Shown here piece by piece: positions 15,620-23,210 of a DNA stretch of 64,000 nt. Below the pieces are notes generated by a model. It had not been told where the DNA came from, did no database searches, and saw only the letters and a list, made by a program, of their open reading frames with translations. Source of the DNA: Vulcanimicrobium winogradskyi (GTDB lineage: Bacteria > Vulcanimicrobiota > Vulcanimicrobiia > Vulcanimicrobiales > Vulcanimicrobiaceae); assembly GCA_003134965.1 (NCBI GenBank), contig PLDA01000002.1, positions 930,001-994,000 on the forward strand. The letters run 5' to 3'. Within the stretch, counting starts at the first letter, position 1. The number at the start of each line of letters is the position of its first letter. Position numbers and translations under genes: made by a program.

Positions 15620-16361
15620 GGGTGAGTGGCTCTAACGCGAAGTCGGTGATGCGCGCGCGACCCGACGCGTCCTTCGCGAGCTCGGTGCGCGATGCGAACC
15701 GGCCGTACGGCCCGGCGTGAACGATCGGCACGCCGCCGACCAGCTCGGGCTCGGGCAGCGTGTCGTGACTGTGGCCGCCCAGGATCAGCTCGAGCCGCGG
15801 CACGCGCTGCGCGAGCAGCCGGTCGTGACGCAGGCCGAGGTGCGAGAGCGCGATCAGCGTCGTACCGGCCGGCGTCGTCTCCGCCATCCGCCGTGCGACC
15901 TCGACCGGGTCGAGGAAACGCCAGCCGAAGAGCCGCTCCCAGGGCGATCCGGAGGGATACTGCACCACCAGCAATCCGAAGAAGCGCAGCGTCCACGGCG
16001 TAGCTTGTCCTGAGCTCGTCGAAGGATCGGCGCGTTCCAGCACGACGTCGGCCGTGAACGGCAGCGGGCGGCCCTTCGCGTCGATCAGGTTCGCGCAGGT
16101 CAGCGGGTGTCGCATCTGCGCGGCGCGCGCGCGCACCGCGCCGAACACGTAGTGGAACTCGCGGTTGCCCATCGCCTGCACGTCGACGTGGGCGGCGTCC
16201 AACTCGGTGAGCACCGGTTCTTTCCGGTGGTACACGGTCTGCGAACCGCGCAGCGCGTCGCCGCAGTCGGCGTACACTCCCGGTTTCGCGGCACGTAGCG
16301 CGTTGATCGGCGCAGCGATGTGCCGCCGGTCGTGCACATCGCTCGTGTGATAGACGCGCAT
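15612..16361 (-). CDS. Calcineurin-like metallophosphoesterase, 5'-nucleotidase type (candidate UDP-diacylglucosamine hydrolase)
   Basis: 249 residues, cytoplasmic (no signal). Metal-site motifs: YHTSDVHD (D8, H10), ADCGDALRG (D34), SHLGLRHD and GGHSHD. The normally invariant GNHE reads GNREFHYVFG, so the catalytic histidine is replaced by arginine. It lies between lpxB and the LpxB-like gene. LpxH and LpxG, which cleave UDP-2,3-diacylglucosamine before the LpxB step, belong to the same superfamily. No lpxH or lpxI is otherwise visible in this lpx cluster, so it is a candidate for that step (inference). Residues around 113-119 (PSTSSGQ) are coded by a dispersed repeat, a recent insertion. Confidence 0.78.
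   Translation of the reverse strand: MRVYHTSDVHDRRHIAAPINALRAAKPGVYADCGDALRGSQTVYHRKEPVLTELDAAHVDVQAMGNREFHYVFGAVRARAAQMRHPLTCANLIDAKGRPLPFTADVVLERADPSTSSGQATPWTLRFFGLLVVQYPSGSPWERLFGWRFLDPVEVARRMAETTPAGTTLIALSHLGLRHDRLLAQRVPRLELILGGHSHDTLPEPELVGGVPIVHAGPYGRFASRTELAKDASGRARITDFALEPLTRA
16005..16026. repeat. Copy of the dispersed CCTGAGC..GTCGAAGG repeat inside a coding region
   Basis: TTGTCCTGAGCTCGTCGAAG plus two bases, the same core as the repeat at 1064-1150. It sits in frame in the metallophosphoesterase and is translated as PSTSSGQ, an odd low-complexity peptide between VVLERAD and ATPWTLRF. Confidence 0.7.
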
Positions 16362-16363
16362 GG

Positions 16364-17470
16364 TTAGGTCTCGCGTACCGTGGAGAGGACCCAGTCGGCG
16401 TTACGCTGGAGCGAATCGGGCGGGCCGAGCGCGGCGCGGACGCGCGCGAAGCCGTCGCGCTGCTGCGCGGGGTGCGCGAGGAGATCGAGCAGCGCGTCGG
16501 CGAGCGCGGCCGGGGTCGCGGCTTCTTGCAGCAGCTCCGGCACGACGAGCTCGTCGAGCACCAGGTTCGGAAGCGTCACGTACTTGCCGCGGTAGACACG
16601 CCGCGCGATCTTCGCCTGCGGGGCGGAGAGGACGTAGAGCGCGACCGCGGGCGTCTCGATCAGCGACGCTTCGAGCACCGCCGTGCCGGATGCGATCGCG
16701 GCGGCGTCTGCTTCGCGCAGCGCCGCGCGCGCGTCGCGCACGACCTCGACGGGGAGCGGGGAGCGGAATGAGAGCAGGTGCTCGGCGTGCCGCTGCGCGT
16801 CGTCGTCCGCAGCGACCAGCAGCGCGCGCACGTTCGGCCGCACCTCGCGCACGCGCGCGATCGCATCGAGCAGCCGCGGCGTGTGCCGCTCGATCTCACC
16901 GGCGCGGCTGCCGGGCAGCAGCGCGACGAGCCCACCGTCCGCCGGCGGCGCATCGCGCGGCCCGCGCGGGGCGATCGTCGAGACCATCGGATGGCCGACG
17001 TAGCCGATCGGAAGCCCGAGCGAGCGATAGAACTCGGCTTGGTGCCGAAAGATCGTCAGTGCATCGCAGAGCGATGCGACCCGGCGCGCGCGGTGCACGC
17101 TGTCAAGCCACGCGGACGGGGGCGCGTAGTGGACGATCGGCTTCGCGTAGCCGAGCCCGCGAAGGATGCGCGCGAGCCGTAGGTTGAACGCGCCGAAGTC
17201 GACCAGCACGATCAAGTCGGGCGGCTCCCGCCACAGCGCGAACGCCACCCGCAGCCCGGCAGAGAACGTCCGCGGCAGCCGGCGGATCGCCTCGAAGACG
17301 CCCAGCGAGGCCCAGCCGCGGTTGCGCTGCACGATGCGAACCCCTGCGTGCTCCAAGCGCGCGTCGCCGATACCCTCGGCGTCGATCGCGGCGCGCGTGC
17401 GCATCGCACCGAGCAGCTCGGCCGCGAGCAGCTCGCCCGAGGCCTCACCCGTCGAGAAGAACACGCGCAT
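16364..17470 (-). CDS. lpxB: Lipid-A-disaccharide synthase
   Basis: Joins UDP-2,3-diacylglucosamine to lipid X to form the lipid A disaccharide at the inner face of the membrane. 368 residues, usual length. FFSTGEASGELLAAELL at the N-terminus is the LpxB signature; also LIVLVDFGAFNLRLARIL, HYAPPSAWLDSVHRARRV, VGHPMVSTI, LLPGSRAGEIERHTPRLLDA and SGTAVLEASLIETPAVALY. It follows lpxA by 20 bases, and the metallophosphoesterase gene follows two bases later, so all are one operon. Confidence 0.95.
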   Translation of the reverse strand: MRVFFSTGEASGELLAAELLGAMRTRAAIDAEGIGDARLEHAGVRIVQRNRGWASLGVFEAIRRLPRTFSAGLRVAFALWREPPDLIVLVDFGAFNLRLARILRGLGYAKPIVHYAPPSAWLDSVHRARRVASLCDALTIFRHQAEFYRSLGLPIGYVGHPMVSTIAPRGPRDAPPADGGLVALLPGSRAGEIERHTPRLLDAIARVREVRPNVRALLVAADDDAQRHAEHLLSFRSPLPVEVVRDARAALREADAAAIASGTAVLEASLIETPAVALYVLSAPQAKIARRVYRGKYVTLPNLVLDELVVPELLQEAATPAALADALLDLLAHPAQQRDGFARVRAALGPPDSLQRNADWVLSTVRET

Positions 17471-17490
17471 AGTAGCGGCGCCCGCGATCT

Positions 17491-18260
17491 CTATTTCAAG
17501 ATCCCGCGTTCGGAGCCGGCTTCGAGGAAGGCGAGAAGCGTGCGGCCTTCTTCCGTCTGGACCGTTTCGCGCAGCGCTTTGACGGCTTGGGTGGTGTTCT
17601 TGTCCGACTGGTAGATCGTCTTGTACGCCTCCTTCAGCTCGGTCAACACGTCGCGCGCGAAGCCTGCGCGGCGCAAACCGACCAGGTTGAGGCCGTAGAC
17701 TTGCGGTGGCGTGCCGTCGGCGAGCAGATACGGCGGCAGGTCGCGCCCGAGCTTCGAATAGCCGCCGACGAACGCGTAGCGCCCGATCCGCACGTGCTGG
17801 TGCACGCCCGCCATCGCGCTGACGACCGCGTGGTCCTCGACGACGACGTGGCCGGCGAGCTGGGCGAGATTCGACATCGTCACGTTGTTGCCAACGCGGC
17901 AGTTGTGCGCGACGTGGCCGTAGGCCAGGATCAGGCAGTCGTCGCCGACCGACGTCAGGCCGCCGGCGTCGGCGGTCCCGCGGTGGATCGACACGTACTC
18001 GCGGATCACGGTACGCGCACCGATCGTCGTGTAGGAGACCTCGTCCTCTTCCGCTTTGCGATCCTGCGACGGCGCGCCGATGGTGGCGAACGGATGGATC
18101 ATCGTGTCCTCGCCGATCGTCGTTCGCCCGGTGACGACGACGTGCGCGAGCAGCGTTGCGCGCGCCCCGAGCGTAACGTGCTTCCCGACGACGCAGTACG
18201 GCCCGACGTCCGCGTTCTTGCTGATGTTCGCGTTGGGATGAACGATCGCGCTGGGATGGA

Positions 18261-18264
<4 letters not shown>
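17491..18264 (-). CDS. lpxA: UDP-N-acetylglucosamine acyltransferase
   Basis: First step of lipid A synthesis: 3-O-acylation of UDP-GlcNAc from acyl-ACP. 257 residues from GTG 18264, which overlaps the fabZ stop as GTGA; longer frames upstream lie over fabZ. Left-handed beta-helix hexapeptides run through the N-terminal 190 residues (IHPSAIVHPNANI, VGPYCVVGKHVTLG, TTIGEDTMIHPFATIG). The catalytic-histidine motif YGHVAHNCRVGNN, the family segment GLNLVGLRRAGF and a helical C-terminus are present. Confidence 0.95.
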
Positions 18265-18734
<470 letters not shown>

Positions 18735-18750
18735 GGGGGTACGCTTTCTC

Positions 18751-19596
18751 TTAAGAGGTCGCGGAGACTGCGGTCGACTCGCCGTCGCCGTGACGGCGAA
18801 GCTCGCGCACCGCGGTGCAGTGCAGCTTGTGCCCGCTCTTGATCGCGATCACCTCGCACTGCGGGTACGCGCCGAGCAGTGCGAAGTCGCCGACCAGGTC
18901 GAGGATCTTGTGTCGGGCGGGCTCGTTCGGGTCGCGAAGCGGTGTGAGCGGTCCATCGGGCCCGAACACGACCGCGTTCTCGAGCGTCCCGCCCTGCGCG
19001 AGGCCGCGTCTGACCAGCGCCTCGACCTCGTGGAGGAAGCCGAAGGTCCGGTTCGGGGCCACCTCCCGGACGTAGGATTCCGGCGCGATCTCGGCCTCGA
19101 CGTACTGGGCCCCGATCGGCGCCGGATAGTCGACGGTCATCCGCACCCGGAACGACGACGCCGGCGCGACGATCAGCAGCTTGTCGCCGTCGCGAAAGAC
19201 GCGCGGCTCGGTCGGGATCCAGCGGATCCGCGGCTCGTGCAGGGTCGCGAGGCCAACCGCCTCGACGGCGTCGGCGAAGACCTTCGCGCTGCCGTCCGCG
19301 ACCGGGATCTCCGGCCCGTCGACGGCGATCAGGGCGTTGTCGACCCCGCAGCCCAGCAGCGCCGAGAGCAGGTGCTCGACCGTCGACACCCGGTGCTCGC
19401 CGCAGCCCAGCACCGTCGCGCGGACCGTCTCGACGACGTAATCGCCGCGCGCGGGGAATTCGACCGCGTCGTTCAGGCGGAAACGGAGGCCGTGGCCGGC
19501 CGGGGCCGGGAGGACGCGAACACGGGCCGGGGCGCCGGTGTGGAGGCCGGCGCCTTCGAACGCGATCGCGTCGCGCAACGTCGTCTGGTACTGCAC
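18751..19596 (-). CDS. lpxC: UDP-3-O-acyl-N-acetylglucosamine deacetylase
   Basis: Zinc enzyme for the committed step of lipid A synthesis. 281 residues. GAGLHTG near the N-terminus, zinc ligand His75 in STVEHLLSALLG, NRTFGFLHEVEAL, second ligand pair in RHKILDLVGD and catalytic His in GHKLHCTA. Single LpxC domain, not fused to FabZ as in some phyla. Seven bases separate it from lpxD upstream and 16 from fabZ downstream. Confidence 0.96.
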   Translation of the reverse strand: MQYQTTLRDAIAFEGAGLHTGAPARVRVLPAPAGHGLRFRLNDAVEFPARGDYVVETVRATVLGCGEHRVSTVEHLLSALLGCGVDNALIAVDGPEIPVADGSAKVFADAVEAVGLATLHEPRIRWIPTEPRVFRDGDKLLIVAPASSFRVRMTVDYPAPIGAQYVEAEIAPESYVREVAPNRTFGFLHEVEALVRRGLAQGGTLENAVVFGPDGPLTPLRDPNEPARHKILDLVGDFALLGAYPQCEVIAIKSGHKLHCTAVRELRRHGDGESTAVSATS

Positions 19597-19602
19597 GTGG
19601 CT

Positions 19603-20634
19603 TTAGGGTGGATCGCGCTTTTCAAGGGCATCGACCCGAGCGTTCAGCTTCGGCAGGCGCCGGATGTACGCCTGGAGCCGCACGTGGTCGCGGTGGTTCT
19701 GGGCGGGCTGACCGCTGACGAAGGCGCCGTCGGGGACGTCGCCCCAGACGTGCGAGGCTCCGCCGATCGTGACCCGGTCACCGATCGTCGTGTGGCCCGG
19801 GAAGAGCGCCGAGCCGGCGATCCGGCCGTAGTCACCGATCGTGGTCGTCCCGGCCAGGCCGGCGAACGCCGCGATCGCGGTGTGCCGTCCGATGCGCGCG
19901 TTGTGCCCGATCTGGCACAGGTTGTCGATCTTCGTCCCGGTCCCGATCGAGGTGACCCCGGTCTGCGCCCGGTCGACGCAGGTGTTCGCCCCGATCTCGA
20001 CGTCGTCGCCGAGCGTCACGATTCCGACCTGCGGGATCTTGACCAGGCGCCCGTCGAGAAACGCCCAGCCGAAGCCGTCGCTGCCGATGACGGCGCCGGC
20101 CTGCAGCACGACGCGGTCGCCCGCGACGCAGCGGTCCGCCAAATAGGCGCGCGGGTGGAACAGGCAGTCAGCACCGGCCACGGCGTCGGCGCCAAGGACG
20201 ACGCCGGCCTGGAGCACGCTGCGGTCGCCGACGCGCGTCCGCGCCCCGATCGCGACGTGCGGGCCGATCCAGACGTCCTCGCCGATCTGCGCGCTGACGT
20301 CGACGGCAGCGGTCGGGTGGACGAACGGGCCCTGCGGGCGCGGCGGCTCGAGCGCCGCCAGCAGTGCGGCGAGCGCGACGCGCGCCGACGGGACCGCGAG
20401 GACCGGCTTCGGATACGCCGTGCCGTCTGCGAGCAGCGCCTCGTCGGTCAGCACCGCGGCCGCGCGCGACTCGAGCGCGGTCCGCAGGTAGCGCTCGTCG
20501 ACCGCGAAGGTCAGCGCGCCGGGGCCTGCCTCGTCGATCGCGCTGACGCGCTCGATCACGACGTCCGGATCGCCGACGACGCGCCCGCCGACGGTCTCGG
20601 CAAGCTCCCCGAGCGTGCCGAGAGAACCGATCAT
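19603..20634 (-). CDS. lpxD: UDP-3-O-(3-hydroxyacyl)glucosamine N-acyltransferase
   Basis: Adds the N-linked acyl chain in lipid A synthesis. 343 residues. The N-terminal uridine-binding domain (1 to about 100) is followed by hexapeptide repeats (FVHPTAAVDVSAQIGEDVWI, AGAVIGSDGFGWAF), catalytic His in QIGHNARIGRHTAIAAFAGL and the C-terminal helix with RDHVRLQAYIRRLPKL. ATG overlaps the stop of the third Skp-like gene (ATGA). The bamA-skp-lpxD order is conserved in many diderms. Confidence 0.96.
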   Translation of the reverse strand: MIGSLGTLGELAETVGGRVVGDPDVVIERVSAIDEAGPGALTFAVDERYLRTALESRAAAVLTDEALLADGTAYPKPVLAVPSARVALAALLAALEPPRPQGPFVHPTAAVDVSAQIGEDVWIGPHVAIGARTRVGDRSVLQAGVVLGADAVAGADCLFHPRAYLADRCVAGDRVVLQAGAVIGSDGFGWAFLDGRLVKIPQVGIVTLGDDVEIGANTCVDRAQTGVTSIGTGTKIDNLCQIGHNARIGRHTAIAAFAGLAGTTTIGDYGRIAGSALFPGHTTIGDRVTIGGASHVWGDVPDGAFVSGQPAQNHRDHVRLQAYIRRLPKLNARVDALEKRDPP

Positions 20635-21047
20635 GGCGAGGGGCTCGGTTTTTCTACGATCTTGAGAATCTTCTCGACGTCCGGCGTGATGTCGACGCCG
20701 CCGTAGCCGACGTACTGGCGGGTGAGGACGTAGGTCAGGTGCTTGTCGGCGGCAACCTGCTTCGCAGCCGTGCTCACGTCCCCGCTGAGCTCGCTCTGCG
20801 CCTGCGCGAAGCGCTGCTGGAGCTGGGCGCGCGCACGCGCTTTGTCGCCGGCGGACCGGTTCGAGCGCTCGATGGTCTGCGCGTCGTTCGCGAGCTGGTT
20901 CTGATAGTTCTGGAACTTCGGCCAGTTCTGCGAGATCCGCTGGACGTCGACGAGTCCGATGTTGCTCTGCGGCGCGTTGTTGCAGGCGCAGAGCAAAGCG
21001 AACAGCGTGGTGACGAGGAGGGCGCGGAGGCCCGGATTCGTGGTCAT
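20631..21047 (-). CDS. OmpH/Skp-family periplasmic chaperone, short lipoprotein form
   Basis: 138 residues. Signal with lipobox LLCAC (Cys near 22), so probably membrane-anchored rather than soluble like E. coli Skp. IGLVDVQRISQNWPKFQNYQ is the OmpH start motif; a helical coiled-coil hairpin follows (residues about 50-95), ending in VTRQYVGYGGVDITPDVEKI. Third and last of three consecutive Skp-like genes. It overlaps both neighbours by four bases. It should hold unfolded outer-membrane proteins on their way to BamA. Confidence 0.85.
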   Translation of the reverse strand: MTTNPGLRALLVTTLFALLCACNNAPQSNIGLVDVQRISQNWPKFQNYQNQLANDAQTIERSNRSAGDKARARAQLQQRFAQAQSELSGDVSTAAKQVAADKHLTYVLTRQYVGYGGVDITPDVEKILKIVEKPSPSP

Positions 21048-22402
21048 TCGTGCAGACTTTCGATATCTTTGAGAGCGTCCGGCGTGAGATCGACTCCGCC
21101 GGCCGGTGCGACGACGTTGGTCAGGACGACCGCGATCCCGCGCTGCTGCGCGATCAGGCGGACTTCGCGATCGATCTGGGCGACCATTTGGTCGTACAGG
21201 TCGTCGCGCTTCTTGCGGAGCGACGCGATCTGCGCCTGCGCCCCTTGCTGCGAGGCTCCTTCGATGCCGTGCAGCTCGGCATACCGGCGTGAGAGATCGT
21301 GGCGCGTCTTCTCGAAATCAGCGATCGTCGTTTTGGCGTCGTCCTGGAAGCGCCGCTGGTAGTCGCTGTGGAGCTGCTCGATCCGCGCGCGCAGAGCGGG
21401 CGGAAGGTTCGGGTTGATCTGCTGCTGAGGCTTCCCGTTGATGAGTCTCGTGCGAACGACCGGTCCGGTCGCGATCTGCTTCGAAAGCGACTGCTGGCGC
21501 TGCGTGAGCGAGCCGATCGAGCGCTTCCGAATCGACGCCACCTGCGCGTTGAGGTCGCCCTGGACTTGGTCGTGGAGCTGCGCCAGCAGCGCGGAGAGCG
21601 ACTGCTGGTCGCGATTGCGCTGTGCGGCAAGTGCGTCCGCCTCTTTGCGGTCGAGCGCGGCCAGCTGCTTCTGCGCGTCGTCACGGGCCGCATCGTCGAG
21701 CGCGAGCGAAGAGAGCTTCGTGCGCAGCGCGAGCCGCTGCGGTGCGTCTTCGTTCGCCATCTTCAGCGAGAGGGCCGACTCTTTCGACTGGACCTCTTCG
21801 ACCTTGGCACGGTAGCTCCGGGCGGCGCGGTCGCTCAGCGCTTTCTGGACGGCGGCGATCTGCGCGTCATCCTGCTTCGTCAGGTTCGCGCGGTAGGACT
21901 CGAAGTCACGCCGCGCCTGCGAGCTGACGCCGCTCTGCTGCTGCTGCGCGGTCGCGTTGACGCTGCCGGCGATTTGGGTCGCGCTCGGACCGCTCTGACC
22001 GGCGCCGCGCATCGCGGCGGCGATCGCCGCCGCTTCTTGCTGCTGGTACTGCTGCTGCTTCTGACCCAGGAGCTTCTGGGTACGCTCGGCCGCGTCGCGG
22101 AGCTCCTTCTGGAGCGCGCGCTCGCGCTCGGCGAGATGCGGATCGGTGCGCGCGAGCTGCGGCGCCGTCGCGGTGAGGTCGAACGCCTGGATGCTGCGGT
22201 CGTAGCGCGAGAGCTGATCGTAGAGCGGATGCTTCTGCACCAGCTCCTCCATCCGTACGTAGCCGACGGCCCCCGACCCGGAGGCTGCTGGACCGGGCTG
22301 CGACGCCGAATGCGAACACCCCGGCAGCAAGAGAAAGGCAAGCACGGCCGTCGCGGTAACGCGGCGGCCGTGACGGCTTCCGCGGAACGCGGAAGCCGTC
22401 AC
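21044..22402 (-). CDS. Long OmpH/Skp-like coiled-coil lipoprotein
   Basis: 452 residues from GTG 22402, which overlaps the stop of the preceding gene as GTGA. Lipobox LLLPGC near residue 29. After VGYVRMEELVQKHPLYDQLS (OmpH-like start) follows about 350 residues of Gln/Ala/Arg-rich coiled coil (KLLGQKQQQYQQQEAAAI, SLTQRQQSLSKQIATG). The end, GIAVVLTNVVAPAGGVDLTPD, is the same closing beta motif as in the shorter Skp-like proteins. About three times the size of E. coli Skp. The start codon lies inside a perfect 15-bp hairpin (22370-22402), so translation is likely coupled to the upstream gene or otherwise controlled. Confidence 0.82.
   Translation of the reverse strand: MTASAFRGSRHGRRVTATAVLAFLLLPGCSHSASQPGPAASGSGAVGYVRMEELVQKHPLYDQLSRYDRSIQAFDLTATAPQLARTDPHLAERERALQKELRDAAERTQKLLGQKQQQYQQQEAAAIAAAMRGAGQSGPSATQIAGSVNATAQQQQSGVSSQARRDFESYRANLTKQDDAQIAAVQKALSDRAARSYRAKVEEVQSKESALSLKMANEDAPQRLALRTKLSSLALDDAARDDAQKQLAALDRKEADALAAQRNRDQQSLSALLAQLHDQVQGDLNAQVASIRKRSIGSLTQRQQSLSKQIATGPVVRTRLINGKPQQQINPNLPPALRARIEQLHSDYQRRFQDDAKTTIADFEKTRHDLSRRYAELHGIEGASQQGAQAQIASLRKKRDDLYDQMVAQIDREVRLIAQQRGIAVVLTNVVAPAGGVDLTPDALKDIESLHE
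22370..22402 (-). promoter_or_regulatory. Perfect 15-bp hairpin at the junction of two Skp-like genes
   Basis: GTGACGGCTTCCGCG and its exact reverse complement, separated by 3 bases, at 22388-22402 and 22370-22384. In the mRNA the 5' arm carries the stop of the upstream gene and the GTG start of the downstream one. It could mask the start until the upstream ribosome arrives, or act as an intra-operon attenuator; there is no U-run. Confidence 0.7.
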
Positions 22403-23208
22403 TTCAGTTTTTCGGTGACGTCTTTGGTGATGTCGGTGCCGCCGAAGACGATGTTGCCCTTGTCGACGACCAGGATCAGGCCCTTGCTTTTCGCGATGTC
22501 GGAGATCGCGTTGCGCGTCGAGTCGACCATCGGCTTCAGCGACTGGGTCTGCTTGTCGTCGAGCGTCTTGCGGTAGTCCTTGAGGATCGCGTCGCGGTCC
22601 GCGTCGGTCTTGGCGGTCTTGAGCTTGTCGGCCGCCGCTTTGTCCTGCTCGTTCTTGAACTTGACGAACGCGTCGGTCGCGGCCTTGACCCTCGGCGTCT
22701 GGTCGATCGCCGCTTGATCGACGTATCCGACCTTGGAGGGCGGCGGCGTCGAGACCGGCGGGACCGGATCGCCGACGCTGCTCAGCAAATCGCGGACGCT
22801 GCTCGTGATGTCCTGGCCGCCGAAGACGACGATGCGCTTGTCGACCACGACCGAGAGGTTCTTCGACGACGCGACGGACGCGATCGCGATCTGCGCCTTG
22901 TTGAACAGCGGACCGAAGAGTTGCCGCTGCTTGTCGGCCATCTTCGACTGGAACTCCGCGGCCAGCTTCTGCTGATCGCCCTGCGAGGCGTGCTGCGCCC
23001 GGCCGATGTACTGCTTGCGCAGCGAGTTGCCGTAGTCGTTGAGCTGTTTGTTCGCGATCTGAAACGACGGCAGCGCGGCGAGCGCCGCCTGGTCGAGCGA
23101 TCCGATGTCCGTGACGTCCGTAGCGCCGATCGCCGGCGCCGAGACGATCGCGGCGCCGAGCGCAAACGCGAGCGCGGCAGCGCGGCCGCGCGTGAAGGGG
23201 TTGTTCAT
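22399..23208 (-). CDS. OmpH/Skp-family protein with two tandem Skp-like units
   Basis: 269 residues, with signal peptide (1 to about 28, ending APAIGA) and no lipobox, so soluble in the periplasm. Two homologous halves: the first ends NLSVVVDKRIVVFGGQDITS, the second begins KVGYVDQAAIDQTPRVKAAT and ends KGLILVVDKGNIVFGGTDIT. Each has the Skp helical hairpin and the beta closing motif, so it is an internal duplication. First of three skp-like genes after bamA (2 bases between). Likely a chaperone of outer-membrane proteins. Confidence 0.85.
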   Translation of the reverse strand: MNNPFTRGRAAALAFALGAAIVSAPAIGATDVTDIGSLDQAALAALPSFQIANKQLNDYGNSLRKQYIGRAQHASQGDQQKLAAEFQSKMADKQRQLFGPLFNKAQIAIASVASSKNLSVVVDKRIVVFGGQDITSSVRDLLSSVGDPVPPVSTPPPSKVGYVDQAAIDQTPRVKAATDAFVKFKNEQDKAAADKLKTAKTDADRDAILKDYRKTLDDKQTQSLKPMVDSTRNAISDIAKSKGLILVVDKGNIVFGGTDITKDVTEKLK

Positions 23209-23210
23209 AA

